DNA of 46,481 bases from Gemmatimonadota bacterium (GTDB taxonomy: Bacteria > Gemmatimonadota > Gemmatimonadetes > Gemmatimonadales > GWC2-71-9), in the NCBI GenBank assembly GCA_022563595.1, contig JADFNB010000001.1, positions 129,416 through 175,896 of the forward strand, read 5' to 3'. The position numbers and the translations under genes were made by a program. Below, in pieces: positions 25,004 through 33,993 of the stretch (position 1 is its first letter; each line of letters begins with the position of its first letter). The notes below the pieces were generated by a model. It ran no database searches, had not been told where the DNA came from, and saw only the letters and a program-made list of their open reading frames with translations.

Positions 25004-26956
25004 TCAAGCGGAGCCGTACGGGACGAGCGCCCGGGATGCGATCTCCCCTGTGACACGCTCGAGGAAAGTATCGGCCGGCACGATCTCCTGTTTCTTCCCC
25101 GCCCCGCGCACCCGCACGGCAACTGTGCCGTCCTGCACCTCCCGCTGGCCGATGACCACCATGTAGGGCACCTTCATCAACTCGCCGTCACGAACCCTGT
25201 AGTTCAGCGTTTCGCTCCGCTCGTCCACCTCGGCCCGGACGCCTGCCTCGCGGAACCGCTGCCGGAGTGCGCGAGCCGTGGCGTTCTGCTGCTCGGTTAT
25301 CGGCAGGAACCGCACCTGCTCCGGCGAGAGCCACAGCGGGAAGGCGCCGGCGAAGTGCTCGATCAGGCATCCGACGAACCGCTCCAACGTGCCGTAGATG
25401 GCCCGATGAATGATGATCGGCCGGTGCGGCCGGTTGTCAGCCCCCGTGTATTCCAGACCGAACCGCTCCGGCAGCTGGTAATCGAGCTGGATCGTCGCCC
25501 CTTGCCACTCGCGGCCGATGGCGTCCTTGAGCTGGATGTCGATCTTCGGGCCGTAGAACGCCCCACCACCGTGGTCGATCCCGTAGGTGAGGTTGCGCCG
25601 GTCGAGGGCGCGCATCAAGGCCTGCTCGGCTACCTCCCAGGTCGCGTCGTCACCGATCTTCTTTTCCGGCCGCGTCGCGACATCGAGCCGGTACTCGAAC
25701 CCAAACGTACGGAGCACCAGGTCCGACAGATCGAGGATATCGTAGATCTCGTCCTCGATCTGGTCCTCGCGGCAGAAGATGTGCGCGTCGTCCATCGTGA
25801 GCCCACGTACCCGAAGCAGACCGTGCAGCGTTCCGGAAAGCTCGTTCCGGTAGACAGTGGCGATCTCGGCCAGCCGAATCGGCAGGTCACGGTACGACCG
25901 CTGCTGCGACGCGTAGATCAGCGTGTGCATCGGACAGTTCATCGGCTTCGTCCGGTAGCGCACCTCCTCGGACTCGCCTTCGCCCGCCGCCATGGGCGGG
26001 AACTGGTGTTCGGCGTAGATGGGCAGGTGACCTGACCGCACGAACAGAGCCTCGCGGGTCACGTGGGGAGTGTAGACCAGCTGGTAGCCGCGCTTGAGGA
26101 TCTCGTCCTCGATGAACCGCCGCAGCTCGAACTGGATCACCGCACCGCGTGGATGCCAGAGGATGAGTCCCGGGCCGACCTCGTCCTGGATGCTGAACAG
26201 GTCGAGCCGCTTGCCGATGACCCGATGGTCGCGCCTCTCGGCTTCCTCGAGCCGATGCAGGTAGGCCTCGAGATCGGCGCTCTTGAACCACGCCGTGCCA
26301 TAGATCCGCTGCAGCATCTGGCGCCGGGAATCGCCGCGCCAGTAGGCTCCGGCGGCATGCAGCAGCTTGAAGTGCTTGAGTCTCCCCGTGCTCGGCAGAT
26401 GCGGGCCGCGGCACAGGTCGATGAACGGTCCGTCGGTATACAGGGAGATCGTCTCGTCGTCTGCGAACTCATCGAGCCGCTCCAGCTTGAGCGGGTCGTC
26501 CTCGAACCGCCCGCGAGCTACTTCCCGATCTACCTCCTCGCGCTCGAACCGATAGTCCGCCCGGACCACCTCACGCATCTTCGCCGCGATCGCCTCGAGA
26601 TCATCGGGTGTGAAAGGTCTCGGCACCTCGAAGTCGTAGTAGAACCCGTCCTGGATCGCCGGCCCGAACCCGATCTTCGCTTCCGGGTAGAGCTCTCGCA
26701 CCGCGGTCGCCAACACATGCGCGGCCGAGTGCCGCAGCACGTCCAGTGCCGCCGGATCGCCGTCCGTCAGAATCTCGAGCGTGATGTCTTCATTAATAGG
26801 GCGGTTCAGGTCCCACACCTCGCCGCTGACGCGCGCGGCGACCGCAGCCTTCGCGAGACGCGGGCCGATCTCTTCGGCTATCTCGCGCGCCGAAGTGCCG
26901 GGCGCCACGTCACGGGAAGACCCGTCTGGCAGGGTAACGCGAATGGTTTCTGGCAT
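25004..26956 (-). CDS. thrS: Threonyl-tRNA synthetase
   Basis: 650 residues, full length. An N-terminal TGS domain (IRVTLPDGSSRDVAPGTSAR) is followed by the editing domain with HSAAHVLATAVRELYPEAKI and the DLCRGPHLPSTG segment. The class II catalytic core follows: FSIQDEVGPGLILWHPRGAV, zinc ligand Cys in KPMNCPMHTLIY, YRNELSGTLHGLLRVRGLTMDDAHIFCREDQ (motif 2) and RPIIIHRAIYGTLERFVGCL (motif 3). The C-terminal anticodon-binding domain is FLPITEQQNATARALRQRF...VIGQREVQDGTVAVR. The upstream region to the divergent BON-type gene is only 74 bp, too short for a T-box leader. Confidence 0.98.
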   Translation of the reverse strand: MPETIRVTLPDGSSRDVAPGTSAREIAEEIGPRLAKAAVAARVSGEVWDLNRPINEDITLEILTDGDPAALDVLRHSAAHVLATAVRELYPEAKIGFGPAIQDGFYYDFEVPRPFTPDDLEAIAAKMREVVRADYRFEREEVDREVARGRFEDDPLKLERLDEFADDETISLYTDGPFIDLCRGPHLPSTGRLKHFKLLHAAGAYWRGDSRRQMLQRIYGTAWFKSADLEAYLHRLEEAERRDHRVIGKRLDLFSIQDEVGPGLILWHPRGAVIQFELRRFIEDEILKRGYQLVYTPHVTREALFVRSGHLPIYAEHQFPPMAAGEGESEEVRYRTKPMNCPMHTLIYASQQRSYRDLPIRLAEIATVYRNELSGTLHGLLRVRGLTMDDAHIFCREDQIEDEIYDILDLSDLVLRTFGFEYRLDVATRPEKKIGDDATWEVAEQALMRALDRRNLTYGIDHGGGAFYGPKIDIQLKDAIGREWQGATIQLDYQLPERFGLEYTGADNRPHRPIIIHRAIYGTLERFVGCLIEHFAGAFPLWLSPEQVRFLPITEQQNATARALRQRFREAGVRAEVDERSETLNYRVRDGELMKVPYMVVIGQREVQDGTVAVRVRGAGKKQEIVPADTFLERVTGEIASRALVPYGSA

Positions 26957-27030
26957 CGTTGATTTACACCGCGCGTTTGCGCATTGTTACAATTGTAGCA
27001 TCGCCCCGAACGCTATGCTACAGGAGGAAC

Positions 27031-27465
27031 ATGATTCGTCGCGAACGAGAGGACCAAGGGGTCATCGGCATAGCGCTCAGCGCCGCCGTGGGGTTCGCCT
27101 CGGGGCTCGCCGCGGGCATGATCGTCGGAGAGATGCTGGGCGACGTGCATGCCGACCGGGTGCGGCGCGCCTTGGGCCGGCTGCGCAAGAAACCCGGGAC
27201 ACCGATCTCCCCCGACAAGGTGATCGCGGCCGTGCGGGACGCGCTGCGAGAGCACGATACGACCCGGGATCTCGATATCACTGTCCATTCACCGGGCGCC
27301 GGCCTGGTGGAGCTGACCGGCATGGCACCAGACGCCGTCGCGCGCCATACCGCGGGCGAGATCGCCCGTGACGTCCCCGAGGCGGATGTCGTAGTCAACC
27401 GTATTCTCGTCATCGGAAGCGATCTCCCGCCCGAACCCATCGCCAGCTCTCCGGGCCGAGCCTAA
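27031..27465 (+). CDS. BON-domain-like protein
   Basis: 144 residues from the ATG at 27031, preceded by a near-perfect AGGAGG; the frame upstream is not used. MIRREREDQGVIGIALSAAV then GFASGLAAGMIVGEMLGD forms a single glycine/alanine-rich membrane span or glycine-zipper-like helix. ISPDKVIAAVRDALREHDTT, RDLDITVHSPGAGLVELTGM and APDAVARHTAGEIARDVPEADVVVNRILV has the BON-domain layout (helix, strand, helix, two strands). BON domains are associated with envelope and phospholipid binding. It is divergent from thrS and 32 bp upstream of valS. Confidence 0.72.
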   Translation: MIRREREDQGVIGIALSAAVGFASGLAAGMIVGEMLGDVHADRVRRALGRLRKKPGTPISPDKVIAAVRDALREHDTTRDLDITVHSPGAGLVELTGMAPDAVARHTAGEIARDVPEADVVVNRILVIGSDLPPEPIASSPGRA

Positions 27466-27497
27466 GCTCACTCACCGGACGGCCGACCCGTAGAGGG

Positions 27498-30188
27498 ATG
27501 ACCACCACCCAGCTCGCGCCCCAGTACAACCCGTCCACCATCGAACCGGAGGTATACCGCCGCTGGCTCGAGGCAGACGTGTTTACCGCCGACGCCACCT
27601 CGGCTCGGGACCCGTACGTCATCGTGATCCCGCCCCCCAATGTCACCGCGGTGCTCCACATGGGACACGGGCTGAACAACACGGTCCAGGACGTCCTCGT
27701 TCGGTTCCGCCGCATGCAGGGCCGTGAGGCGGAATGGCTGCCGGGCACCGACCACGCCGGGATCGCCACCCAGAACGTAGTCGAGCGCATGCTGGCCGAA
27801 GATGGAATACGCCGTCAGGATCTGGGCCGGGAGCGATTCGTCGAGCGCGTTTGGGAACACGTCCACGAGACCGGTAACACGATTCTCGAGCAACTCAAGG
27901 CCATCGGCGCATCGTGCGACTGGTCACGAACGCGGTTCACGCTCGACGACGCATACTCCACCGCGGTGTGTCATGTCTTCGTCACGCTGTACGAGCAGGG
28001 CCTGATATACCGCGGCCATCGCGTCATCCACTGGTGCCCGCGCTGCCACACGTCACTCTCCGACGAGGAAGCGGAATTCGTGGATACACGCGGCAGGCTG
28101 TACTACATCCGCTATCCGCTGGTCTCCGGGCGGCCACGGGACGCGTCGGACTGGGTGGTGGTGGCCACCACGCGACCGGAGACGATGTTCGGCGACATCG
28201 CGCTCGTCCATCATCCGGCGGACGAACGGTTCGACGGACTCGCCGGCGCCACGGTAGAGATTCCGTTGTCGGGCGTCACGATCCCGATCAGCACCCATAC
28301 CATCGTCGTGCAGGACTTCGGAACGGGCATGTTGAAGGTTACACCCGCCCACGACATGAACGACTTCGACATCGCTGCGGACATCGCGCCCGGCGAAGCG
28401 ATGCCGGTCATTATGACCGAAGCGGGCGCCATGGCCGACGTCGAGCGCGTGCCTGAGGCCCTGCGCGGACTCGATCGGTCGGTTGCACGCACACGGATCC
28501 TGGAGCTGCTGCGGGAAGCCGATCTGCTCGAGCGGATCGAGCCGTACGAGCACGCCGTCCGGCGGTGCTACCGCTGCCATACGGTGGTCGAGCCGCGCCT
28601 GTCGGACCAATGGTTCGTGAGAATGAAGCCACTCGCCCAGCCGGCGCTGGAAGCGTATCGGGAAGGCCTGGTCCGCTTCGTCCCCGAGCGATGGGGAAAC
28701 GTGTACGAACACTGGCTCACCGGAATCCGCGACTGGAACATCTCACGGCAGCTGTGGTGGGGGCATCGCATTCCGGCCTGGTACTGCGAGGCGGAAGAAT
28801 GCGGGCACATTGCGGTCGCCCGCACGACACCAGGAACCTGCGAGGCGTGTGGCGGCACGGTACGTCAGGACGAAGACGTCCTCGATACGTGGTTCTCGTC
28901 CTGGCTGTGGCCGTTCGCCACCTTCGGCTGGCCGGAGGAGACCGCCGATCTCCACCGGTTCTACCCCGGCCATACCCTCGTGACGGGCCCGGACATCATC
29001 TTCTTCTGGGTTGCGCGGATGGTGATGGGCGGCCTCCATTTCCTCGGGAAGGTACCGTTCGATACGGTCTACATGAATGGCATCGTGCGCGACCCGCAGC
29101 ATCGCGCGTTCAGCAAGTCGTTGGGTAACGGGATCGACCCGCTGGAAGTGGTCGAGCGTTTCGGCGCCGACGCGCTCCGGTTCTCTGCGGTGGCCGGAGC
29201 CGCCGCGGGCACCGATATCATCATGGATCGCGACGACCTGGAGGGAACGTTCGCGGCCGGACGGAACTTCGCCAACAAGCTCTGGAATGTGGGTCGATTC
29301 ATCTTCAGCAACCTGGACGGCACCACGCCGGCGGTCTCAGATCTGGACCGCGCTCAGTTCGAGTTGGCCGATCGATGGATCCTGTCACGCTGCCAGCGGG
29401 TGATAGCCGAGACCACGGAGGCGCTGGAGCAGTTCCGGCTCAACGACGCAGCCAACGGCATGTACCGTTTCGTGTGGGGCGACCTGGCAGACTGGTACGT
29501 AGAACAGGCCAAGCCGCGTCTGTACGGCAACACGGGTGGCGGCGACATCGCGCGCGCCATTCTGCACAGCGTGTTCGAGACGGTGCTGCGGCTGCTCCAT
29601 CCGGTCATGCCGTTCGTGAGCGAGGCGCTCTGGGAGCACCTCCCCGGCAAAACGGAACCGCTGCTCGCGGCCGCCGCCTGGCCGCACATGGACCCTTCGC
29701 TGCGGGACGACGAGGCCGAAGACCGGTTCACCCGCGTGCAGGAGCTGGTGGGGGCGGTACGGAACGTGCGCGCGGAGTACGGCGTTTCACCCGGACAGAC
29801 GGTGCGGGCGCTGGTCCAGCCCGCGACGGTCGACGCCGCGGAAGCGTTCAACGCCGAACAGCACACCATCGAGCGGCTCGCCAAACTCGACCGGCTGGAG
29901 ATGGACGGCACACCCGAAGGCGTGGGAGCGCACGCTGTGCTCGCCGACGGGTCATCGTTGTTCGTGCCTCTCGAGGACGCAATCGACATCGAGCAGGAGT
30001 GTGCGCGACTGTGCGGCGAACTCGAGCGCCTGGATCGACAACTGGAGCAGATCGCCAAGAAGCTGGGCAACGAACAGTTCGTCAACCGTGCGCCCGCCGA
30101 GGTGGTGGAACGCGAGCGCGAGAAGGAGGGAGCTTGGCGCGAACAGCGCGAGACATTGGCCAAGAAGCTGCTCGTCTTGGGCTGCTAG
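27498..30188 (+). CDS. valS: Valyl-tRNA synthetase with unusual KMSKS motif
   Basis: 896 residues. Class I synthetase charging tRNA-Val, with an editing (CP1) domain. Visible: PPPNVTAVLHMGHGLNN (HIGH at residues 54-57 as HMGH), GRDVE-like EWLPGTDHAGIATQNVVERM, HWCPRCHTSLSDEEAEF, editing-site motif VVATTRPETMFGDIALVHHP, ISRQLWWGHRIPAWYCEAEE, a four-Cys zinc insertion (CEAEECG...CEACGG), FGADALRFSAVAGAAAG and an anticodon domain with a C-terminal coiled coil (DIEQECARLCGELERLDRQL). The KMSKS loop reads AFSKSLGN at 537-544: the first Lys and Met are replaced by Ala-Phe while SKS is kept. Otherwise it is complete. Confidence 0.96.
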   Translation: MTTTQLAPQYNPSTIEPEVYRRWLEADVFTADATSARDPYVIVIPPPNVTAVLHMGHGLNNTVQDVLVRFRRMQGREAEWLPGTDHAGIATQNVVERMLAEDGIRRQDLGRERFVERVWEHVHETGNTILEQLKAIGASCDWSRTRFTLDDAYSTAVCHVFVTLYEQGLIYRGHRVIHWCPRCHTSLSDEEAEFVDTRGRLYYIRYPLVSGRPRDASDWVVVATTRPETMFGDIALVHHPADERFDGLAGATVEIPLSGVTIPISTHTIVVQDFGTGMLKVTPAHDMNDFDIAADIAPGEAMPVIMTEAGAMADVERVPEALRGLDRSVARTRILELLREADLLERIEPYEHAVRRCYRCHTVVEPRLSDQWFVRMKPLAQPALEAYREGLVRFVPERWGNVYEHWLTGIRDWNISRQLWWGHRIPAWYCEAEECGHIAVARTTPGTCEACGGTVRQDEDVLDTWFSSWLWPFATFGWPEETADLHRFYPGHTLVTGPDIIFFWVARMVMGGLHFLGKVPFDTVYMNGIVRDPQHRAFSKSLGNGIDPLEVVERFGADALRFSAVAGAAAGTDIIMDRDDLEGTFAAGRNFANKLWNVGRFIFSNLDGTTPAVSDLDRAQFELADRWILSRCQRVIAETTEALEQFRLNDAANGMYRFVWGDLADWYVEQAKPRLYGNTGGGDIARAILHSVFETVLRLLHPVMPFVSEALWEHLPGKTEPLLAAAAWPHMDPSLRDDEAEDRFTRVQELVGAVRNVRAEYGVSPGQTVRALVQPATVDAAEAFNAEQHTIERLAKLDRLEMDGTPEGVGAHAVLADGSSLFVPLEDAIDIEQECARLCGELERLDRQLEQIAKKLGNEQFVNRAPAEVVEREREKEGAWREQRETLAKKLLVLGC

Positions 30189-31366
30189 CGCTCCTGACGG
30201 GCTGCGCGGCGATGCAGGACCCGCCCGGCGGCCCGCCCGACTTCACCCCGCCGATACTGCTCAATACGCGGCCCGACTCCGGCGCCGTCGTCCCCGACTA
30301 TCGCTCCCGAGCGGTGTTCCAGTTCGACGAGGTGATCGACGAGCGCTCGGGCGGCGGCCTGATCCAGCTGTTCGTGCTCTCCCCACGCCCGGAGAAGCTC
30401 GAAGTATCGTGGAAACGCACCCGGATCGAGGTGCGTCCCGACGGCGGCTGGCAACCGGGCGTGATCTACCACCTCACACTCCTCCCCGGGATCACCGATC
30501 TCAGCAACAACCGCCGCGAGGAGCGCACCCAGGTAGTGTTCTCTACTGGCGGGGAGATCCCGAACACCCGGCTCGGCGGCACGATCCTTAATTGGAACGA
30601 CGGGCGTGCCGCACCGCGGGGACTCGTCGAGGCGGTCCTGCTCCCCGATTCGCTGGTCTACCTGGCCACGGCGGACTCGGTGGGTGACTTTACCCTGTCC
30701 GCCCTCCCGCCGGGCGAGTACCAGGTGTTCGCCACGGTCGACGAGAACAACAACAGACGGCGTGACCGTCGCGAGCCGTACGATTCGATGGCGGTGACCC
30801 TCGACTCGTCGTTCAGCGGTGTGTTCTGGGCGTTCATCCACGATACCGTTGGACCCCAGCTGCGAAGCGCGACACGGCTCGATTCGGTGACGGTGCAGCT
30901 CGACTTCAACCAGAAGTTGTATCCGGGCGAGCCGGACAGTGCGGCGGTCACGGTGCAACAGCTACCCGACTCGACCCCGGTGAGCGTGGCCGCGGTGTGG
31001 CTCCCCGAGGTCTACGACTCCGTCAGGGCGGTCGAGGCCGCCGCAGCGGCGGCAGCAGCGAGAGCCGCGGCGGACACTGCGGTTGGCGATACCGTCGCGC
31101 CGGCAGCGCCGGACACGGTGGAACCCGACAGACCGGTGCCGCTCCCGGTCGAGGAGGTGGAGGCGTCGCCGGACACCAACCGCATCACGCTGCTGCTCGC
31201 GCAGCGGCCGCCGCTCGAGGATCGCTGGGTCATTCGGCTGGCGGCGCCGCTGGCACCCGGGAGCCGCTATCTCATCGAGACGCGCACGGCGAACGTGAAC
31301 GGCGCTATCGGCGAATCGCGCACGCTCCTCATCGTTCCCGCCGACACCACCGCGGGCGAACAGTGA
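30134..31366 (+). CDS. Lipoprotein with bacterial Ig-like domain
   Basis: 410 residues from a TTG at 30134 overlapping the valS end by 55 bp. AAGGAGGG directly precedes the TTG, and MARTARDIGQEAARLGLLAL LTGCAA is then a lipoprotein signal (lipobox LTGC). DPPGGPPDFTPPILLNTRPD SGAVVP followed by VFQFDEVIDERS is the SbsA/Big_5-type Ig-like domain found at the N-terminus of such lipoproteins. Later regions include a carboxypeptidase-regulatory-like segment (GDFTLSALPPGEYQVFATVDENNN) and an Ala-rich linker (AVEAAAAAAAARAAADTAV) with a Pro/Asp-rich stretch. A role in envelope structure is inferred. Its stop overlaps selA (GTGA). Confidence 0.8.
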   Translation: MARTARDIGQEAARLGLLALLTGCAAMQDPPGGPPDFTPPILLNTRPDSGAVVPDYRSRAVFQFDEVIDERSGGGLIQLFVLSPRPEKLEVSWKRTRIEVRPDGGWQPGVIYHLTLLPGITDLSNNRREERTQVVFSTGGEIPNTRLGGTILNWNDGRAAPRGLVEAVLLPDSLVYLATADSVGDFTLSALPPGEYQVFATVDENNNRRRDRREPYDSMAVTLDSSFSGVFWAFIHDTVGPQLRSATRLDSVTVQLDFNQKLYPGEPDSAAVTVQQLPDSTPVSVAAVWLPEVYDSVRAVEAAAAAAAARAAADTAVGDTVAPAAPDTVEPDRPVPLPVEEVEASPDTNRITLLLAQRPPLEDRWVIRLAAPLAPGSRYLIETRTANVNGAIGESRTLLIVPADTTAGEQ

Positions 31367-32715
31367 CCGATCGCCGCCGCCGTCTTCCGGCCGTAAACGC
31401 CCTGCTCGACGAGGCCCGGACGGCCGGTCTCCTGGCGGCGGCGCCACGTGCTGTCGTAGTGGACGCTATCCGCGACACTCTGGCCGGCGCCCGCGCCCGT
31501 GGCGGGGAGGAGCCCGGTACCGGGTGGCTGGACGAGATCCGCCGCCGGCTCGCGGAGCGCGAGCGCCGCTCGCTCGTATCGGTCATCAACGCTACCGGCG
31601 TGGTGCTGCACACCAACCTGGGGCGCGCGCCACTGGCCAAGCCCGCCGTGCGCGCCTGTGTCGAGGCGACGGGCTACAGCGCGCTCGAATACGATCTCGA
31701 CGAAGGTGAACGCGCCTCCCGGCAGCGCCACACCCAGCGGCTCCTCAGCGAGATCACGGGTGCCGAGGACGGGCTCGTCGTGAACAACGCGGCTGCGGCG
31801 CTCCTGCTCGTGTTGAACACGTTGGCCGAAGGGGGCGAGACGATCGTCTCACGAGGCGAACTCGTGGAGATTGGGGGCCGGTTCCGCATCCCGGAGATCC
31901 TGGAGAAGAGCGGCAGCGTGCTGGTGGAAGTAGGGACGACGAACCGCACGCGGGTCGCCGACTACGAGCAGGCCATCGGCGCCCGCACTCGCTGCGTGCT
32001 CAAGGTCCACCGTTCCAACTTTCGGCTCACGGGCTTCGTGGCGGAAGCGACGCTCACGGAGTTGGTGGGACTGATGGGGTCGCGGGCTGTACCGGTCGTG
32101 CACGACGTGGGGAGCGGTCTGCTGCTCGACCTGTCTCCGTGGGGCCTCACCAACGAGCCGCTGGTGCAGGAGACCATTGCCGCGGGCGCGCTAGCCGTCT
32201 TCTCCGGGGACAAGCTGCTGGGCGGGCCCCAGGCCGGGATCATCGTCGGGGCGGCGGATCACGTGCAGCAACTGGCCGCCAACCCGCTCGCCCGGGCACT
32301 GCGGCCCGACAAAGTGACGATCGCCGCGCTGGAAGCGACCCTCGCCCTGTACCGGGATCCGGAAGCCGCGCGACGCGAGATCCCGGTGCTGGCCATGCTC
32401 ACGGAGGATTCGGCCAGGTTGCGCCGCCGGGCGCGCCGCCTCGCCCGCAGGATCACCGGCGCCGCCACTCTGCCGGGCGACTCCGCGGTAGGCGGCGGTG
32501 CCTACCCGGGCACCAGCCTCCCGACGACGCTGGTCGCCGTCCCGACACGCTCACCGGATACATTTCTGGCAGCACTGCGTCGTCACGAGCCTCCCGTGAT
32601 CGCCCGCGCGGGCCCGGAGGCCGTGCTGCTGGACGTCCGGACGCTCCGCGACGACCAATTCACCGCCGTCGTGCACGCCGCCGATGCCGCGCGGCACGAC
32701 GCCGATCAACACTGA
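31363..32715 (+). CDS. selA: L-seryl-tRNA(Sec) selenium transferase
   Basis: 450 residues from a GTG overlapping the previous stop by 4 bp. SelA is a PLP enzyme that converts seryl-tRNA(Sec) to selenocysteinyl-tRNA(Sec) using selenophosphate. Features: N-terminal RRRRLPAVNALLDEARTAGL, INATGVVLHTNLGRAPLAKP, YSALEYDLDEGERASRQRHT, LVVNNAAAALLLVLNTLAEG, GTTNRTRVADYEQAI, LKVHRSNFRLTGF, HDVGSGLLLDLSPWG and FSGDKLLGGPQAGIIVG with the PLP Lys at residue 284. The family is well matched over full length. No selB, selD or tRNA-Sec was found in the window, so the rest of the machinery must be elsewhere if the pathway works. Confidence 0.95.
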   Translation: MTDRRRRLPAVNALLDEARTAGLLAAAPRAVVVDAIRDTLAGARARGGEEPGTGWLDEIRRRLAERERRSLVSVINATGVVLHTNLGRAPLAKPAVRACVEATGYSALEYDLDEGERASRQRHTQRLLSEITGAEDGLVVNNAAAALLLVLNTLAEGGETIVSRGELVEIGGRFRIPEILEKSGSVLVEVGTTNRTRVADYEQAIGARTRCVLKVHRSNFRLTGFVAEATLTELVGLMGSRAVPVVHDVGSGLLLDLSPWGLTNEPLVQETIAAGALAVFSGDKLLGGPQAGIIVGAADHVQQLAANPLARALRPDKVTIAALEATLALYRDPEAARREIPVLAMLTEDSARLRRRARRLARRITGAATLPGDSAVGGGAYPGTSLPTTLVAVPTRSPDTFLAALRRHEPPVIARAGPEAVLLDVRTLRDDQFTAVVHAADAARHDADQH

Positions 32716-32721
32716 GGCCTC

Positions 32722-33993
32722 ATGCGAAGCCACCTCCTGTTGGCAATCATCCTGTGCATGCCGGTCACACGCGCGTGGGGCCAGGTCGAGCCCGCTACGC
32801 TCGAGACCGCGGGCCGCCGCATCGGCATCGACGAAGAGCGCGCCGGAAAATTGAGCGACAGCGACAGCGCGCTGATGGATGACAGCTTCGCCCAGGCTTG
32901 GGTCCTGGCGGCTAACGGACTGACCGTCACCATCGATCTCGTCTCCAACGATTTCGACGCGTATCTCATGCTCCTCGGGCCCGACGGGCTCCACCTCACC
33001 GACGACGACGGCGCCGGGCGCTGCAACTCGCGGATCACCCACACGCTCGCGCTCGAAGGGGAATACCGCATCGTCGTCAATACCGTTGAGGCAGGGAGGA
33101 CGGGAGCGTACACCCTGCGGGTCGCCGGCACAGCGGAGCCCGCCGACACCGAACCGTGCCGTGGAGGAGTGGTCGCTTCCGAGGAAGTGCTGGAAGCGCT
33201 CGCCGCGCTCCCTACGTCCGGGCACCTGTCGGGAAGCGACGAAGTCAACGACACGATAACCGCTACCGATCCTACGATAATCGACGACGGACCTCACGCC
33301 CTCGTTTGGGAGATCGACGGGAGTAGCGACGCGGCCGTGACGGTGACCCTCGAGTCGGACGCGTTCGACGCGTACCTGCTGATCACGGGCCCCGGCCTCG
33401 AGGCGCCCCTCTCGGACGACGATTGCGGCGGCGGCAGGAACGCCGGCGTGACGTTCGTGTTCCCGGAGGATGGCACCTACCGCGTGATCGTCACGACGTT
33501 CAGGCCGAGCGATACGGGACCGTTTGCCTTGATCGTGCGTCCGGCCCGGGACGCCGCGACCGCCGCTTGCAACGAGGGGCGCGCGACGGTGCCGCATGAC
33601 ATCACCGAGGATCTGGAGATGATCCCCACGGAACGGGTCCTCGCGATCGGGGACGAGATCGACGACGAGCTTGCCATCGGCGACTTCACCGCGCCGGGCG
33701 GCGCGTGGGTACGGGCCTACGAGCTGGTGGGAACGGCGGGGAACACGGTCACGGTCGATCTCACGTCGGACGCGTTCGACGCGTTGCTGATCCTGATCGG
33801 GCCCGGCTTGGCAGAGCCGGTCTTCGACGACGACGGGGCCGGCGCGTGCAACGCTCGCATCACGATCACCTTCCCGGAAGACGGTACCTACCGGATCCTG
33901 GCATCGACGTTCGCGCCCGAAACCGGCGGCGCGTTCACCCTGCGCGCCGCGGCCAGGCCCGGGCCGGTGGACCCGACGGCGTGCGATGGTTGA
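32722..33993 (+). CDS. Secreted protein with three PPC-type (pre-peptidase C-terminal) repeats
   Basis: 423 residues. MRSHLLLAIILCMPVTRAWG Q is a signal peptide. Three repeats of about 120-130 residues follow, each a PPC-like beta-sandwich: (1) VTIDLVSNDFDAYLMLLGPD...DDDGAGRCNSRITHTL...EYRIVVNT; (2) VTVTLESDAFDAYLLITGPG...DDDCGGGRNAGVTFVF...TYRVIVTT; (3) VTVDLTSDAFDALLILIGPG...DDDGAGACNARITITF...TYRILAST. Each repeat ends close to a cysteine (EPCRGG, AACNEG, TACDG). PPC domains normally trail secreted peptidases, but no protease domain is present. The role is likely binding or structural. The gene ends 8 bp past the purN start. Confidence 0.82.
   Translation: MRSHLLLAIILCMPVTRAWGQVEPATLETAGRRIGIDEERAGKLSDSDSALMDDSFAQAWVLAANGLTVTIDLVSNDFDAYLMLLGPDGLHLTDDDGAGRCNSRITHTLALEGEYRIVVNTVEAGRTGAYTLRVAGTAEPADTEPCRGGVVASEEVLEALAALPTSGHLSGSDEVNDTITATDPTIIDDGPHALVWEIDGSSDAAVTVTLESDAFDAYLLITGPGLEAPLSDDDCGGGRNAGVTFVFPEDGTYRVIVTTFRPSDTGPFALIVRPARDAATAACNEGRATVPHDITEDLEMIPTERVLAIGDEIDDELAIGDFTAPGGAWVRAYELVGTAGNTVTVDLTSDAFDALLILIGPGLAEPVFDDDGAGACNARITITFPEDGTYRILASTFAPETGGAFTLRAAARPGPVDPTACDG

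Noticed and set aside
26957-27030. T-box leader for thrS
   Set aside because: Only 74 bp separate thrS from the divergent gene, too short for a T-box.
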